Shown here piece by piece: positions 7,333 through 15,532 of a DNA stretch of 64,000 nt; positions within the stretch are counted from its first letter, which is position 1; every line of letters starts with the position of its first letter. The notes below the pieces were generated by a model. That model was not told the DNA's origin, ran no database searches, and was given only the letters and a program-made list of their open reading frames with translations. The translations under genes and the position numbers were made by a program. Source of the DNA: Nocardioides sp. PD653-B2 (GTDB lineage Bacteria > Actinomycetota > Actinomycetes > Propionibacteriales > Nocardioidaceae); contig NZ_BDJE01000051.1 of NCBI RefSeq assembly GCF_002117935.1, forward strand, positions 1-64,000, in the 5' to 3' direction.

Positions 7333-8847
7333 TCAGGCCACGATCACGCTGATCTCGTGGAAGCCGCTGGCACCGTCCGGGAACGGCGCCACGCGGGCCG
7401 GTGACTGCACGACCCCCTGCCCGTCGACGGCACGTACGGCGAGCGAGTGCTCGCCGGACTCGGCGGTCCACGGCAGGTACCACTGGCGCCAGTAGTCGTT
7501 GCCGCCGGCCGGCCCGAGCCGGGCCGGCTGCCAGCCGCCGCCGTCGATGCGGACCTCGACCCGCTGGACGCCACCGCGGTGCGGGGCCCAGGCGACGCCG
7601 CCGATCACGGTCCGGCCGGGCTGCATGGTGGCGAACGACGGGGGCGTGTCGATCCGGCTCGACGTCTTGATCGGAGCGTCGGTCGCCCAGCCCCGCTGGG
7701 TCCAGTACGCGTCCTGTTCGGCGTAGGTCGTGAGCGTCATCCGGCTGATCCACTTGCACGCGCTGATGAAGCCGTAGAGCCCGGGCACGATCATCCGGGC
7801 CGGGAAGCCGTGCTCCTGCGGCAGCGAGCGGCCGTTCATCCCGATCGCGATCATCGCGTCGCGGCCGTCGGTCGCGAGCTCGAGCGGGGTGCTGATCGTC
7901 ATCCCGTCCAGGTCCGTGCTGAGGATCTGGTCGGCTCCGGTCGCGCCGATCCCGGCCTCGGCCAGCACGTCGGTCAGCCGGACGCCGCGCCAGCGGGCGG
8001 CGCCGACGTACGAGCCCCCGACCTCGTTGGAGACGCAGGTGAGCAGGATGTCGCGCTCGATGAGCGGCATCGCCGCCAGGTCGTCGAAGCTCAGCCTCAC
8101 CTCGCGCTCGACGTCGCCGTCGATGGTGAGCGTCCAGTCGTCGAGGTGCACCACGGGCAGCGACAGTCGGGTGTCGATCCGGTAGAACCGGTCCGTCGGG
8201 GTCCGGAAGGGGCTGATGCCGGGGACCCGCTCGTCGAGGCTCCCGGACGTCGGCGCCGCGGCGTCGGCCGCGGCGGGGATGTCCACGCGGGTGGTGCGGG
8301 TGCGGTACGCCGTGATCCAGCGGCCGGCGCCGCCCATCGCGGCGGCCGACAAGGCGAGTGCGCCGGCGGCGACCAGCACGCCCCTGCGCGTGGGCGCGTC
8401 CCCCTCGTCGCCGGTGGCGGGCGCCGGGCGGGCGCCGGTCAGCCAGGCCAGCGCGGCCACGCCGGCCGCGCCGGCGACCAGGCTGGGGAGGACGTCGCCG
8501 ATGCCGGCGGACCGGCGGGTCAGGGCCGCGGCCGCCGGGATCGCGACGAGGACGACCAGCAGGCCCGCGCCGTACGCGAACCGGCGCCGCGCGAGCAGTC
8601 CCGCCACGGCGGCGAGCAGCAGCACGCCCACGAGCACCGAGCCGACCAGCACCGTCTTGTCGTGGGTGCCGAACTGCGCGATCGCCCACTCCGCGAGCGG
8701 GGTCGGCACCAGGCCGACGACCGCCGAGCCGACCGCGAGGACCGGGGAGGAGGACGGAGTCGTCAGCGACGCGACGAGGTGGCCGGCGGCGACGCCCACG
8801 AGCGTGGACAGCACGCCGAGGCCGGCGTACGTGAGTCGGGTCCGCAT
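7333..8847 (-). CDS. Membrane-anchored molybdopterin-dependent oxidoreductase (sulfite oxidase family)
   Basis: The protein has 504 residues. The first ~170 form four to five hydrophobic helices. A sulfite-oxidase-type molybdopterin domain follows, with the cofactor cysteine in LLTCVSNEVGG and the GFPARMIVPGLYGFISACKW block. A C-terminal Mo-co dimerisation-like domain ends the protein. The catalytic part is predicted outside the membrane; the substrate (sulfite, sulfoxide or other) cannot be read from sequence. A near-consensus SigK promoter ends 7 nt before ATG 8847, so the mRNA is probably leaderless. It is separated from sigK by 109 bp and is likely part of the SigK regulon, linking envelope redox state to lipid modification. 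Confidence 0.85.
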   Translation of the reverse strand: MRTRLTYAGLGVLSTLVGVAAGHLVASLTTPSSSPVLAVGSAVVGLVPTPLAEWAIAQFGTHDKTVLVGSVLVGVLLLAAVAGLLARRRFAYGAGLLVVLVAIPAAAALTRRSAGIGDVLPSLVAGAAGVAALAWLTGARPAPATGDEGDAPTRRGVLVAAGALALSAAAMGGAGRWITAYRTRTTRVDIPAAADAAAPTSGSLDERVPGISPFRTPTDRFYRIDTRLSLPVVHLDDWTLTIDGDVEREVRLSFDDLAAMPLIERDILLTCVSNEVGGSYVGAARWRGVRLTDVLAEAGIGATGADQILSTDLDGMTISTPLELATDGRDAMIAIGMNGRSLPQEHGFPARMIVPGLYGFISACKWISRMTLTTYAEQDAYWTQRGWATDAPIKTSSRIDTPPSFATMQPGRTVIGGVAWAPHRGGVQRVEVRIDGGGWQPARLGPAGGNDYWRQWYLPWTAESGEHSLAVRAVDGQGVVQSPARVAPFPDGASGFHEISVIVA

Positions 8848-8854
8848 AGGAGGT

Positions 8855-8882
8855 TGTTCGGAGCCGACCGTCCGGCGGATGG
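8855..8882 (-). promoter_or_regulatory. SigK-type promoter of the molybdoenzyme gene
   Basis: The minus strand reads CCATCC, 16 bp, CGAACA. The -35 matches the SigK consensus perfectly and the -10 differs at one base. The start codon lies 7 nt after the -10, implying a leaderless mRNA. Confidence 0.7.
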
Positions 8883-9071
8883 CCCGGCTCCGCTCCGAAA
8901 CCTCCGTTTTCCCTCAAGACGACACCGATCGGGAGCTCGCGGCCCTACTCTTCGGGAGATTGCTTGATGTGACGTGCCTGGTGCACGCAGATCTGGTGCA
9001 GGGCCTCGCGCAGACGGCGGGAGGCACACCACACGCTCGTAGACGAGCACACGGCTGGGGGGCCGGCGATC
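8883..9071. other. Intergenic region before the large secreted protein
   Basis: No gene is seen. It contains a perfect 6-bp inverted repeat GCTCGT-AG-ACGAGC at 9035-9048, some 24 bp before the ATG, which could be an operator or leader hairpin. No clear -10 next to the start was found. Confidence 0.35.
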
Positions 9072-12000
9072 ATGCTGTTGTCGCGCGCAAATTCGAGGAC
9101 CGTCTCGGTCCGGGGACGCCGTGGTGGCGTCGCTCTTCTCTCGCTGGCGCTGACCGGAGCCGCGCTCGCGCTGGTGCCGGCCGCGCCCGCTCAGGCCACC
9201 GGGGGCTCGTTCTCGTCCTCGTCGCCGAGCTTCGTGTGTGCCTCGGACACCGTCTACAGCATCGACCAGGGCGAGCACACGATCAGCAGGATCAACCCGA
9301 GCACGGCGGCGACGTCGTCGAACGGCCGGATCCTGCCGGGCTCCAGCGACGCGATCAACGCGCTCGCCCTGCCCGCCGGAGGCGGCCGCTACATCTACGC
9401 GTTCAACCGCTCCGAGAACGACATCGTCCGCTTCGACGCGACGACGAACGACGAGGACAGCTACAGCGCCCCGACGAACGCCAGCGCGAGCAGCGTCATC
9501 GCCGGCGCGATCAACCCGGCGAACGGCATCTACTACTACGCGGCGGGCGGCTCCCCCTGGAAGCTCTACGCGTTCAACACCAGCACGAACACCTCGATCG
9601 GCCAGGTCGGCACCATCGCCGGGCTCTCCGTCAACGGTGACATGGCCTTCGACTCCGTCGGCAACCTGTACGTCGTGTCCAACGCGAGCGCCTCCGCGGC
9701 CGGCACCCTGGCCCGCGTGAACGGCCCGCTGCCGACGACCGCCGGCTCCACCGCCTTCGCCTCGACCGTGCTCGCGTCCCTGCCGGGCGACTCCGGTCAG
9801 TACGCCTCGATGGCCTTCGACGGCTCCGGCGTCCTGGTGATCGGCACGGGCACCGGCAAGGTGCTGCGGGTCAACCCGTCCAGCGGTGCCCTGCTCAGCA
9901 CCAAGACCGTGTCGCTGAGCCTCTCCGACATGGCGTCCTGCTCGGCCCCGAGCACCGCCTCCGTGCGCGTCGACCTGCCCTCGGGCCGGCACGACGACGC
10001 CGACCAGTTCGGCACCAAGATCACCGGTGGCGGGGTGAGCGCCGGCAACACCGGCGTGACCGCCGGCACCGACTCCGGCGTGCAGGGCCTCGACGACGAG
10101 GTCGCCGGCCCGGTCGTCGTGCTGCCGAGCACGACGTACACGGTCACCCAGACCGCAGCGGGCGGCACCGACCTGAACGACTACACGACCACCTGGAAGT
10201 GCGTGCTCTCGGCGACCGGCGCCACGCTCGCCAACGGCACCGGCCAGACCGGCACCTTCACGACGCCGGCGACCTCGGGCAACACGGTCATCTGCACGTT
10301 CACCAACCTGCCGCTGGTCCCCGCGATCGCGCTGGACAAGGTGGCCGGCGCGATCGCCGACGTGGACGGCAACGGCCCGGACGCCGGCGACACGATCACC
10401 TACACGTTCCAGGTCACCAACACCGGCAACGTCGCGCTGAACCCGGTCACCGTCGCCGACCCCAAGGTCGGCCCGGTCACCTGCCCGAGCGGCTCACTGG
10501 CCGCCGGCGCCTCGGTGAACTGCACGCCGAAGTCGTACACGCTGACCCAGGCCGACGTGAACGCCGGCAAGGTCGACAACACCGCGACGGCCACCGGCAC
10601 CGCCTCCAACGGCGTGCAGGTGACGGCCACCGACTCGGCCACGGTCGTCGTCCCGGCCGCTCCGTCCATCGCCCTCGACAAGGCTGCCGGCTCGATCACC
10701 GACCTCGACGGCAACGGCCCCGACGCCGGCGACACGGTCACCTACACGTTCAAGGTCACCAACACCGGCAACGTGCCGCTCAACCCGGTCACCGTGAGCG
10801 ACCCGAAGGTCGGCCCGGTCACCTGCCCGGCCGGAGCGCTCGCGCCCGGCGCCGACGTCAGCTGCACGCCGAAGACGTACACGCTGACCCAGGCCGACGT
10901 GAACACCGGCAAGGTCGACAACACCGCGACCGCCTCGGGCACCCCGCCGACCGGCGCGCCGGTCACCGCGACCGACGCGGTCACGGTCACCGTCCCGGCG
11001 ACCCCGGCGGTCGGGATCGACAAGACCGCCGGCGCGATCACCGATCTCGACGGCAACGGCCCGGACGCCGGTGACACGATCACCTACGGCTTCAAGGTCA
11101 CCAACACCGGCAACGTGACGCTCAACCCCGTCACCGTGAACGACCCGAAGCTCGGGGGTGCCATCACCTGCCCGACCGGCGCGCTCCTGCCCGGCGCGAG
11201 CATCACCTGCACCTCGAAGACCTACACGCTGACCCAGGCCGACGTGAACGCCGGCCGCGTGGACAACACCGCCACCGTGACCGGCACGCCGCCGACCGGC
11301 TCGCCGGTCACCGACTCCGACTCGACGACGACCGTCCTCCAGGGGACGCCGGCCATCGAGCTGGACAAGACCGCAGGCTCGATCGCCGACCTCGACGGCA
11401 ACGGCCCCGACAAGGGCGACACGATCACGTACGGCTTCAAGGTGACCAACATCGGCACCGTGACGCTGAACCCGGTCGTCGTCGCCGACCCGAAGGTCGG
11501 CCCGGTCACGTGCCCGGGCGGCGCGCTCGCGCCCGGCGCGAACGTCACCTGCACGCCGAAGACCTACACGCTGACGCAGGCGGACGTGGACTCGGGTCGC
11601 GTCGAGAACACCGCGACCGCGACCGGCACGCCGCCGAGCGGCAGCCCGGTCACCGACACCGACTCGACCAGCACCCCGGTCGGGGCGAACCCCTCGATCG
11701 AGCTGGACAAGACGGCCGGTGCCCTGACCGACGTGGACGGCAACGGCCCGGACGCCGGTGACACGATCACCTACGGCTTCAAGGTCACCAACACCGGCAA
11801 CGTGACGCTCAACCCGGTCACGGTCAACGACCCGAAGTTCGGCGGGGCGATCACCTGCCCGAGCGGTGCGCTCGCGCCCGGCGACTCGGTCACCTGCACC
11901 CCGAAGACCTACCCGCTGACCCAGGCCGACGTGAACGCCGGCCGGGTCGACAACACCGCGACCGCCAACGGCACGCCGCCGACCGGCAGCCCGGTGACCG

Positions 12001-14585
12001 ACACCGACTCGACCACCACGCCGGTCCCGGCCGCACCGTCGATCCACCTCGACAAGACCGCAGGGGCGATCTCCGACCTCGACGGCAACGGCCCGGACGC
12101 CGGTGACACGATCACCTACGGCTTCGAGGTCACCAACACCGGCAACGTGACGCTCAACCCGGTCACGGTCTCGGACCCGAAGCTGGGCGCGATCACCTGC
12201 CCGGGCGGTGCGCTCGCGCCGGGCGCCGCCGTCACCTGCACGCCGAAGGCGTACCCGCTGACCCAGGCCGACGTGAACCTCGGCCGGGTCGACAACACCG
12301 CGACCGCCAGTGGCACGCCGCCGACCGGCAGCCCGGTGACCGACACCGACTCGACCAGCACGCCGGTCACCCCGGCTGCCGGCATCGAGCTGGTGAAGAC
12401 CGCCAGCGGTGTCAACGACGTGAACGGCAACGGCCTCGACGACGGTGACACGATCACCTACACGTTCAAGGTGACCAACACCGGCAACGTGACGCTCAGC
12501 AACATCACCGTGACCGACCCGAAGGTCGGCCCGGTGACCTGCCCGAACGTCACGCTGGCGCCGGGCGCCTCGCTCAACTGCGACCCGCGCACCTACACGC
12601 TCGTCCAGACCGACATCGACCACGGCTCGGTGGACAACACCGCCGAGGTGCACGGCACGACGCCGACCGGTGGCACCGTCACCGACGACGACAGCCGCAC
12701 GGTCGACCTGCCGGCCACCGGCGCGATCCAGCTGGTCAAGACGGCGGGCAGCGTCGTCGACCTCGACGGCAACGGTCCCGACGCGGGCGACACCATCACC
12801 TACTCGTTCCGGGTCACCAACACCGGCAACGTGAAGCTGGACCCGATCACCGTCACCGACCCGAAGGTCGGCCCGGTCACCTGCCCGACCGGCGGTCTCG
12901 AGCCCGACGAGTCGTTCGCCTGCAACGACGTGACCTACACGATCACCCAGGCCGACGTGAACGCCGGCAAGGTGGACAACACCGCGACCGCCAGCGGCAC
13001 GCCGCCGAACGGCACCCCGGTGACGGACACCGACTCGACGACGACGCCGGTGCAGCCGAGCTCCACCAACGTCAAGGTCCGCAAGACGGTCGACGACGCG
13101 ACGCCCCGGGTGGGTGACGTCGTCACCTACACGCTGACGGTCACCAACACCGGTGCCGCGGACGCCCGCGACGTCGTCGTGGTCGACGCGCTCCCGACCG
13201 GGGTGACGTTCGTGTCCGCCGACGCCGCCTGCACCCGCTCCGGCTCCACCGTCCGGTGTGAGCTCGGGACGGTGCCCGCCGGCGCGACGCGCAGCGTCGA
13301 CGTCAGGGTCGAGGTCGACCCGCTGCCCGAGATCGGCGCTGACCACCAGCACCTGTTCGACGTGCAGAAGACCGAGGTCCACGTGGACATCGAGCCCGGC
13401 GACCGGGCGACCGGTACGGCGAGCTGCATGCCCGGCTACGTCGTGTCCGACGGCTCCGGCCGGATCGACCACGTCGACCAGGACACCGGCACTCTCGCCG
13501 ACGTCCACATGACGGAGAACCACGCCGTCGGCAACGGCAGCTGGACGGCGTCCTTCGTCAACGACGCGACCGGCCGGGCCCAGGCCAAGGTGTTCGCGGT
13601 CTGCATCCAGACGCAGAGCGAGACCGTCAACGGCCACAGCCACAACCTGGTGGTGGGCAACGTGATCAGCGAGACCCACGCGCTGCCGACCGGTCGGACC
13701 GACGTGACCCTGAACTGTGCTCCGGGCCAGACCCCGGTGCAGCCGGGCTACCAGCTCGACGGCATCGCGCCGGTGCTCACGACGTACCCCTCCGGTGACA
13801 ACGGCTGGACGTTCGGCGTGGTGACCGCCCCGGGCGGCGACGCCGCGACCCAGGGGACGTTCTCGATCCGCTGCCTCGACAACCTGGTCAGCACCGCGAA
13901 CGGGCACACCCACGCGCTGGGCCTCGACGAGGTGCGCCAGACCGTGACCGTGCCGGCCGGGCAGAGCGCGGAGTTCACGCTCTCGTGCGCCGGTGATGCC
14001 AAGGGCATCGTGGCGGGCTACGACATCGACCCGGGCCTGGTCGTGCTCGGCAACGACCCCCGGCCGATCATCCGGGTGTTCAAGTTCTACAACCCGACGA
14101 ACGGTCCGCTCAGCGCCGACCTCTACCTGCTCTGCCTCGCGAACCGCACGGAGCGCGGCGCCGACCAGGGCGGCAACATCGTCAACACCGCCACGGTGAC
14201 GACGACGACGCCGGAGACCTCGTCGTCCGACAACAGCGACAGCGTCTCGATCCAGGTCGACGACTCGCCGGTGGTCACACCGGTGGCGCCGCTGGTGACG
14301 GTGACGCAGTCGAAGGTGGCGGCGACGGTCAAGTGCGGCGCGGGCGGCGGCTCCTGCAAGGGAGTGGCCACCCTGGTCGCGTCGTCCACCCAGAAGGTGA
14401 GCGGCACGGTGGTCAAGAAGGGCACCCTCCTGGCCCGGGCGACGTACAAGATCAAGTCGGGCAAGAAGGTGACGCTGCAGCTCACGAAGACCGGGCCGGG
14501 CCGCAAGGCCCTCGCCTCGTCCAGCATCAAGAAGGCGTCGCTGACCGTGGGCGGGGTCACCAAGACGGTGCGCATCAGGCACTGA
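9072..14585 (+). CDS. Large secreted repeat protein (eight DUF7507-like repeats, one DUF11)
   Basis: The 1837-residue protein starts with a signal peptide (charged start, hydrophobic core to about residue 42 ending PAQA). Residues ~45-300 look like a beta-propeller (VYSIDQGEHTISRINPS). A Prealbumin-like domain comes next, then eight ~114-residue Ig-like repeats, each opening I-x-L-x-K-x-A-G...DxDGNGPDAGDTITY, and one DUF11 domain (VGDVVTYTLTVTNTGAA). The C-terminal ~430 residues are of unknown type and end basic. There is no LPxTG motif, so it is secreted or held by other means. The repeats suggest a stalk or adhesin-like role. ATG at 9072 is preceded by a G-run; the start is plausible but not proven. 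Confidence 0.8.
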   Translation: MLLSRANSRTVSVRGRRGGVALLSLALTGAALALVPAAPAQATGGSFSSSSPSFVCASDTVYSIDQGEHTISRINPSTAATSSNGRILPGSSDAINALALPAGGGRYIYAFNRSENDIVRFDATTNDEDSYSAPTNASASSVIAGAINPANGIYYYAAGGSPWKLYAFNTSTNTSIGQVGTIAGLSVNGDMAFDSVGNLYVVSNASASAAGTLARVNGPLPTTAGSTAFASTVLASLPGDSGQYASMAFDGSGVLVIGTGTGKVLRVNPSSGALLSTKTVSLSLSDMASCSAPSTASVRVDLPSGRHDDADQFGTKITGGGVSAGNTGVTAGTDSGVQGLDDEVAGPVVVLPSTTYTVTQTAAGGTDLNDYTTTWKCVLSATGATLANGTGQTGTFTTPATSGNTVICTFTNLPLVPAIALDKVAGAIADVDGNGPDAGDTITYTFQVTNTGNVALNPVTVADPKVGPVTCPSGSLAAGASVNCTPKSYTLTQADVNAGKVDNTATATGTASNGVQVTATDSATVVVPAAPSIALDKAAGSITDLDGNGPDAGDTVTYTFKVTNTGNVPLNPVTVSDPKVGPVTCPAGALAPGADVSCTPKTYTLTQADVNTGKVDNTATASGTPPTGAPVTATDAVTVTVPATPAVGIDKTAGAITDLDGNGPDAGDTITYGFKVTNTGNVTLNPVTVNDPKLGGAITCPTGALLPGASITCTSKTYTLTQADVNAGRVDNTATVTGTPPTGSPVTDSDSTTTVLQGTPAIELDKTAGSIADLDGNGPDKGDTITYGFKVTNIGTVTLNPVVVADPKVGPVTCPGGALAPGANVTCTPKTYTLTQADVDSGRVENTATATGTPPSGSPVTDTDSTSTPVGANPSIELDKTAGALTDVDGNGPDAGDTITYGFKVTNTGNVTLNPVTVNDPKFGGAITCPSGALAPGDSVTCTPKTYPLTQADVNAGRVDNTATANGTPPTGSPVTDTDSTTTPVPAAPSIHLDKTAGAISDLDGNGPDAGDTITYGFEVTNTGNVTLNPVTVSDPKLGAITCPGGALAPGAAVTCTPKAYPLTQADVNLGRVDNTATASGTPPTGSPVTDTDSTSTPVTPAAGIELVKTASGVNDVNGNGLDDGDTITYTFKVTNTGNVTLSNITVTDPKVGPVTCPNVTLAPGASLNCDPRTYTLVQTDIDHGSVDNTAEVHGTTPTGGTVTDDDSRTVDLPATGAIQLVKTAGSVVDLDGNGPDAGDTITYSFRVTNTGNVKLDPITVTDPKVGPVTCPTGGLEPDESFACNDVTYTITQADVNAGKVDNTATASGTPPNGTPVTDTDSTTTPVQPSSTNVKVRKTVDDATPRVGDVVTYTLTVTNTGAADARDVVVVDALPTGVTFVSADAACTRSGSTVRCELGTVPAGATRSVDVRVEVDPLPEIGADHQHLFDVQKTEVHVDIEPGDRATGTASCMPGYVVSDGSGRIDHVDQDTGTLADVHMTENHAVGNGSWTASFVNDATGRAQAKVFAVCIQTQSETVNGHSHNLVVGNVISETHALPTGRTDVTLNCAPGQTPVQPGYQLDGIAPVLTTYPSGDNGWTFGVVTAPGGDAATQGTFSIRCLDNLVSTANGHTHALGLDEVRQTVTVPAGQSAEFTLSCAGDAKGIVAGYDIDPGLVVLGNDPRPIIRVFKFYNPTNGPLSADLYLLCLANRTERGADQGGNIVNTATVTTTTPETSSSDNSDSVSIQVDDSPVVTPVAPLVTVTQSKVAATVKCGAGGGSCKGVATLVASSTQKVSGTVVKKGTLLARATYKIKSGKKVTLQLTKTGPGRKALASSSIKKASLTVGGVTKTVRIRH
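10320..13056 (+). repeat. Eight in-frame coding repeats of 342-345 bp
   Basis: Repeat units begin near 10323, 10665, 11007, 11350, 11694, 12039, 12381 and 12723. They are highly similar at DNA level: ATCACCTACGGCTTC, ACCAACACCGGCAACGTG and CTGACCCAGGCCGACGTGAA recur almost unchanged. The first six are closest; the last two diverge at the LDK/LVK start. Such homogeneity implies recent duplication or ongoing gene conversion. Confidence 0.9.
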
Positions 14586-14586
14586 C

Positions 14587-14604
14587 CCCGGGCGCCGACC
14601 CGGG
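14587..14604 (+). terminator. Hairpin after the large secreted protein
   Basis: CCCGGG-CGCCGA-CCCGGG sits 2 bp after the stop codon. It is GC-rich without a U-run, so it is a possible terminator only. Confidence 0.35.
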
Positions 14605-14643
14605 ACGGCATGGGGGCGTCGGGCATGCGGCAGGATGAGCCGC

Positions 14644-15402
14644 ATGCCCGAACCCCTGCCTGAGCTCGTGCACTACGTCGTCGACGGTGCCGTCGCGACG
14701 ATCACCCTCGACTCGCCCCACAACCGCAACGCCCTGTCGCAGCAGCTGGTCACCGAGCTGCTCGAGCGGCTCGAGGAGGCGGACGGCGACGACGCCGTGC
14801 TGGTCGTCCGGCTGCAGTCGGCGGACCGGGTCTTCTGCTCCGGCGCCGACCTGTCGGAGGCCACCAGCGTCGGCATGGAGGAGGGCGGGCGCCGGATGGT
14901 CGCCGTCCAGCGGGCGATCGTGGCGCTGGGCAAGCCGGTCGTCACCCGCCTGATCGGCCCGGTCCGGGCCGGGGGCATCGGGATCGTGGCCTCCTCCGAC
15001 ATCGTGATCGCCTCGGAGGACGCGAACTTCGCGCTCACCGAGGTCAAGCTCGGCCTGGCGGCCGCGATCATCTCGATCCCGGTCTTCCACCGGATGAGCC
15101 CTCGCGCGGCCTCCCTGGTGACGTTGACCGGCGAGGTGTTCGGCGGTGCCGAGGCGGCGGCGTACGGCCTGGTCACGACGGTCGTCGCGGCCGACGGCGT
15201 CGACGCGGAGGTGGAGCGGGTCTGCGCCGCCCTCGCCACCGGGGCACCCCAGGGGCTGCGCGAGTCGAAGCGGATCCTGAACCGCCAGCTGCTCGCCCAG
15301 CTCGACTCCGACGGCGAGGAGCTCGCGGCGTTCAGCGCCAACCTCTTCGCCTCCGACGCCGCCCGCGAGGCGATGACGGCGTTCCTGTCCCGCACGAAGT
15401 AG
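14644..15402 (+). CDS. Enoyl-CoA hydratase/isomerase family protein
   Basis: A 252-residue crotonase-fold protein. The oxyanion-hole segments FCSGADLSEA and VRAGGIGIVASSDIVIA are visible. The second catalytic glutamate position is kept (ALTEVKLGL), but the first, usually in GGG-x-E-L, is isoleucine here. That pattern is commoner in isomerases or non-hydratase members than in true enoyl-CoA hydratases. ATG 14644 is preferred over ATG 14635 because a CAGGAT hexamer (14631-14636) ends 7 nt before it. The gene stands alone between the secreted protein and HelR; fatty acid or aromatic CoA catabolism is likely, the substrate unknown. Confidence 0.82.
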   Translation: MPEPLPELVHYVVDGAVATITLDSPHNRNALSQQLVTELLERLEEADGDDAVLVVRLQSADRVFCSGADLSEATSVGMEEGGRRMVAVQRAIVALGKPVVTRLIGPVRAGGIGIVASSDIVIASEDANFALTEVKLGLAAAIISIPVFHRMSPRAASLVTLTGEVFGGAEAAAYGLVTTVVAADGVDAEVERVCAALATGAPQGLRESKRILNRQLLAQLDSDGEELAAFSANLFASDAAREAMTAFLSRTK

Positions 15403-15450
15403 CGTCGTCGGACGTGTCGAGAACCGGCACCCGAGCCCGACCGCATTGGG

Positions 15451-15456
15451 TAGGCT
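15451..15456 (+). promoter_or_regulatory. Candidate -10 (TAGGCT) for helR
   Basis: TAGGCT lies 76 bp before the TTG start, giving a leader of about 70 nt. I looked for the rifamycin-associated element known upstream of helR in Streptomyces and could not recognise it. Confidence 0.3.
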
Positions 15457-15532
15457 TGTCCACTTGCCGGAATCGATCGGGTCGCCCGTCGGTTGCGGGT
15501 GGGGGACGAGTTTCGGGTGAGGGGAAAGACCG

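Noticed and set aside
14635..14643. Upstream ATG as the start of the enoyl-CoA hydratase gene
   Set aside because: It overlaps the CAGGAT hexamer that fits a leaderless start at 14644; the three extra residues are not conserved-looking.
10494..14645. Very long open frame (about 1383 codons) on the minus strand
   Set aside because: It is the antisense shadow of the repeat protein: extreme Arg/Val/Gly composition, no domain, and periodic exactly as the sense repeats.
15403..15532. Rifamycin-associated element upstream of helR
   Set aside because: I searched by eye for the characteristic inverted repeat and found none; a profile search is still needed.
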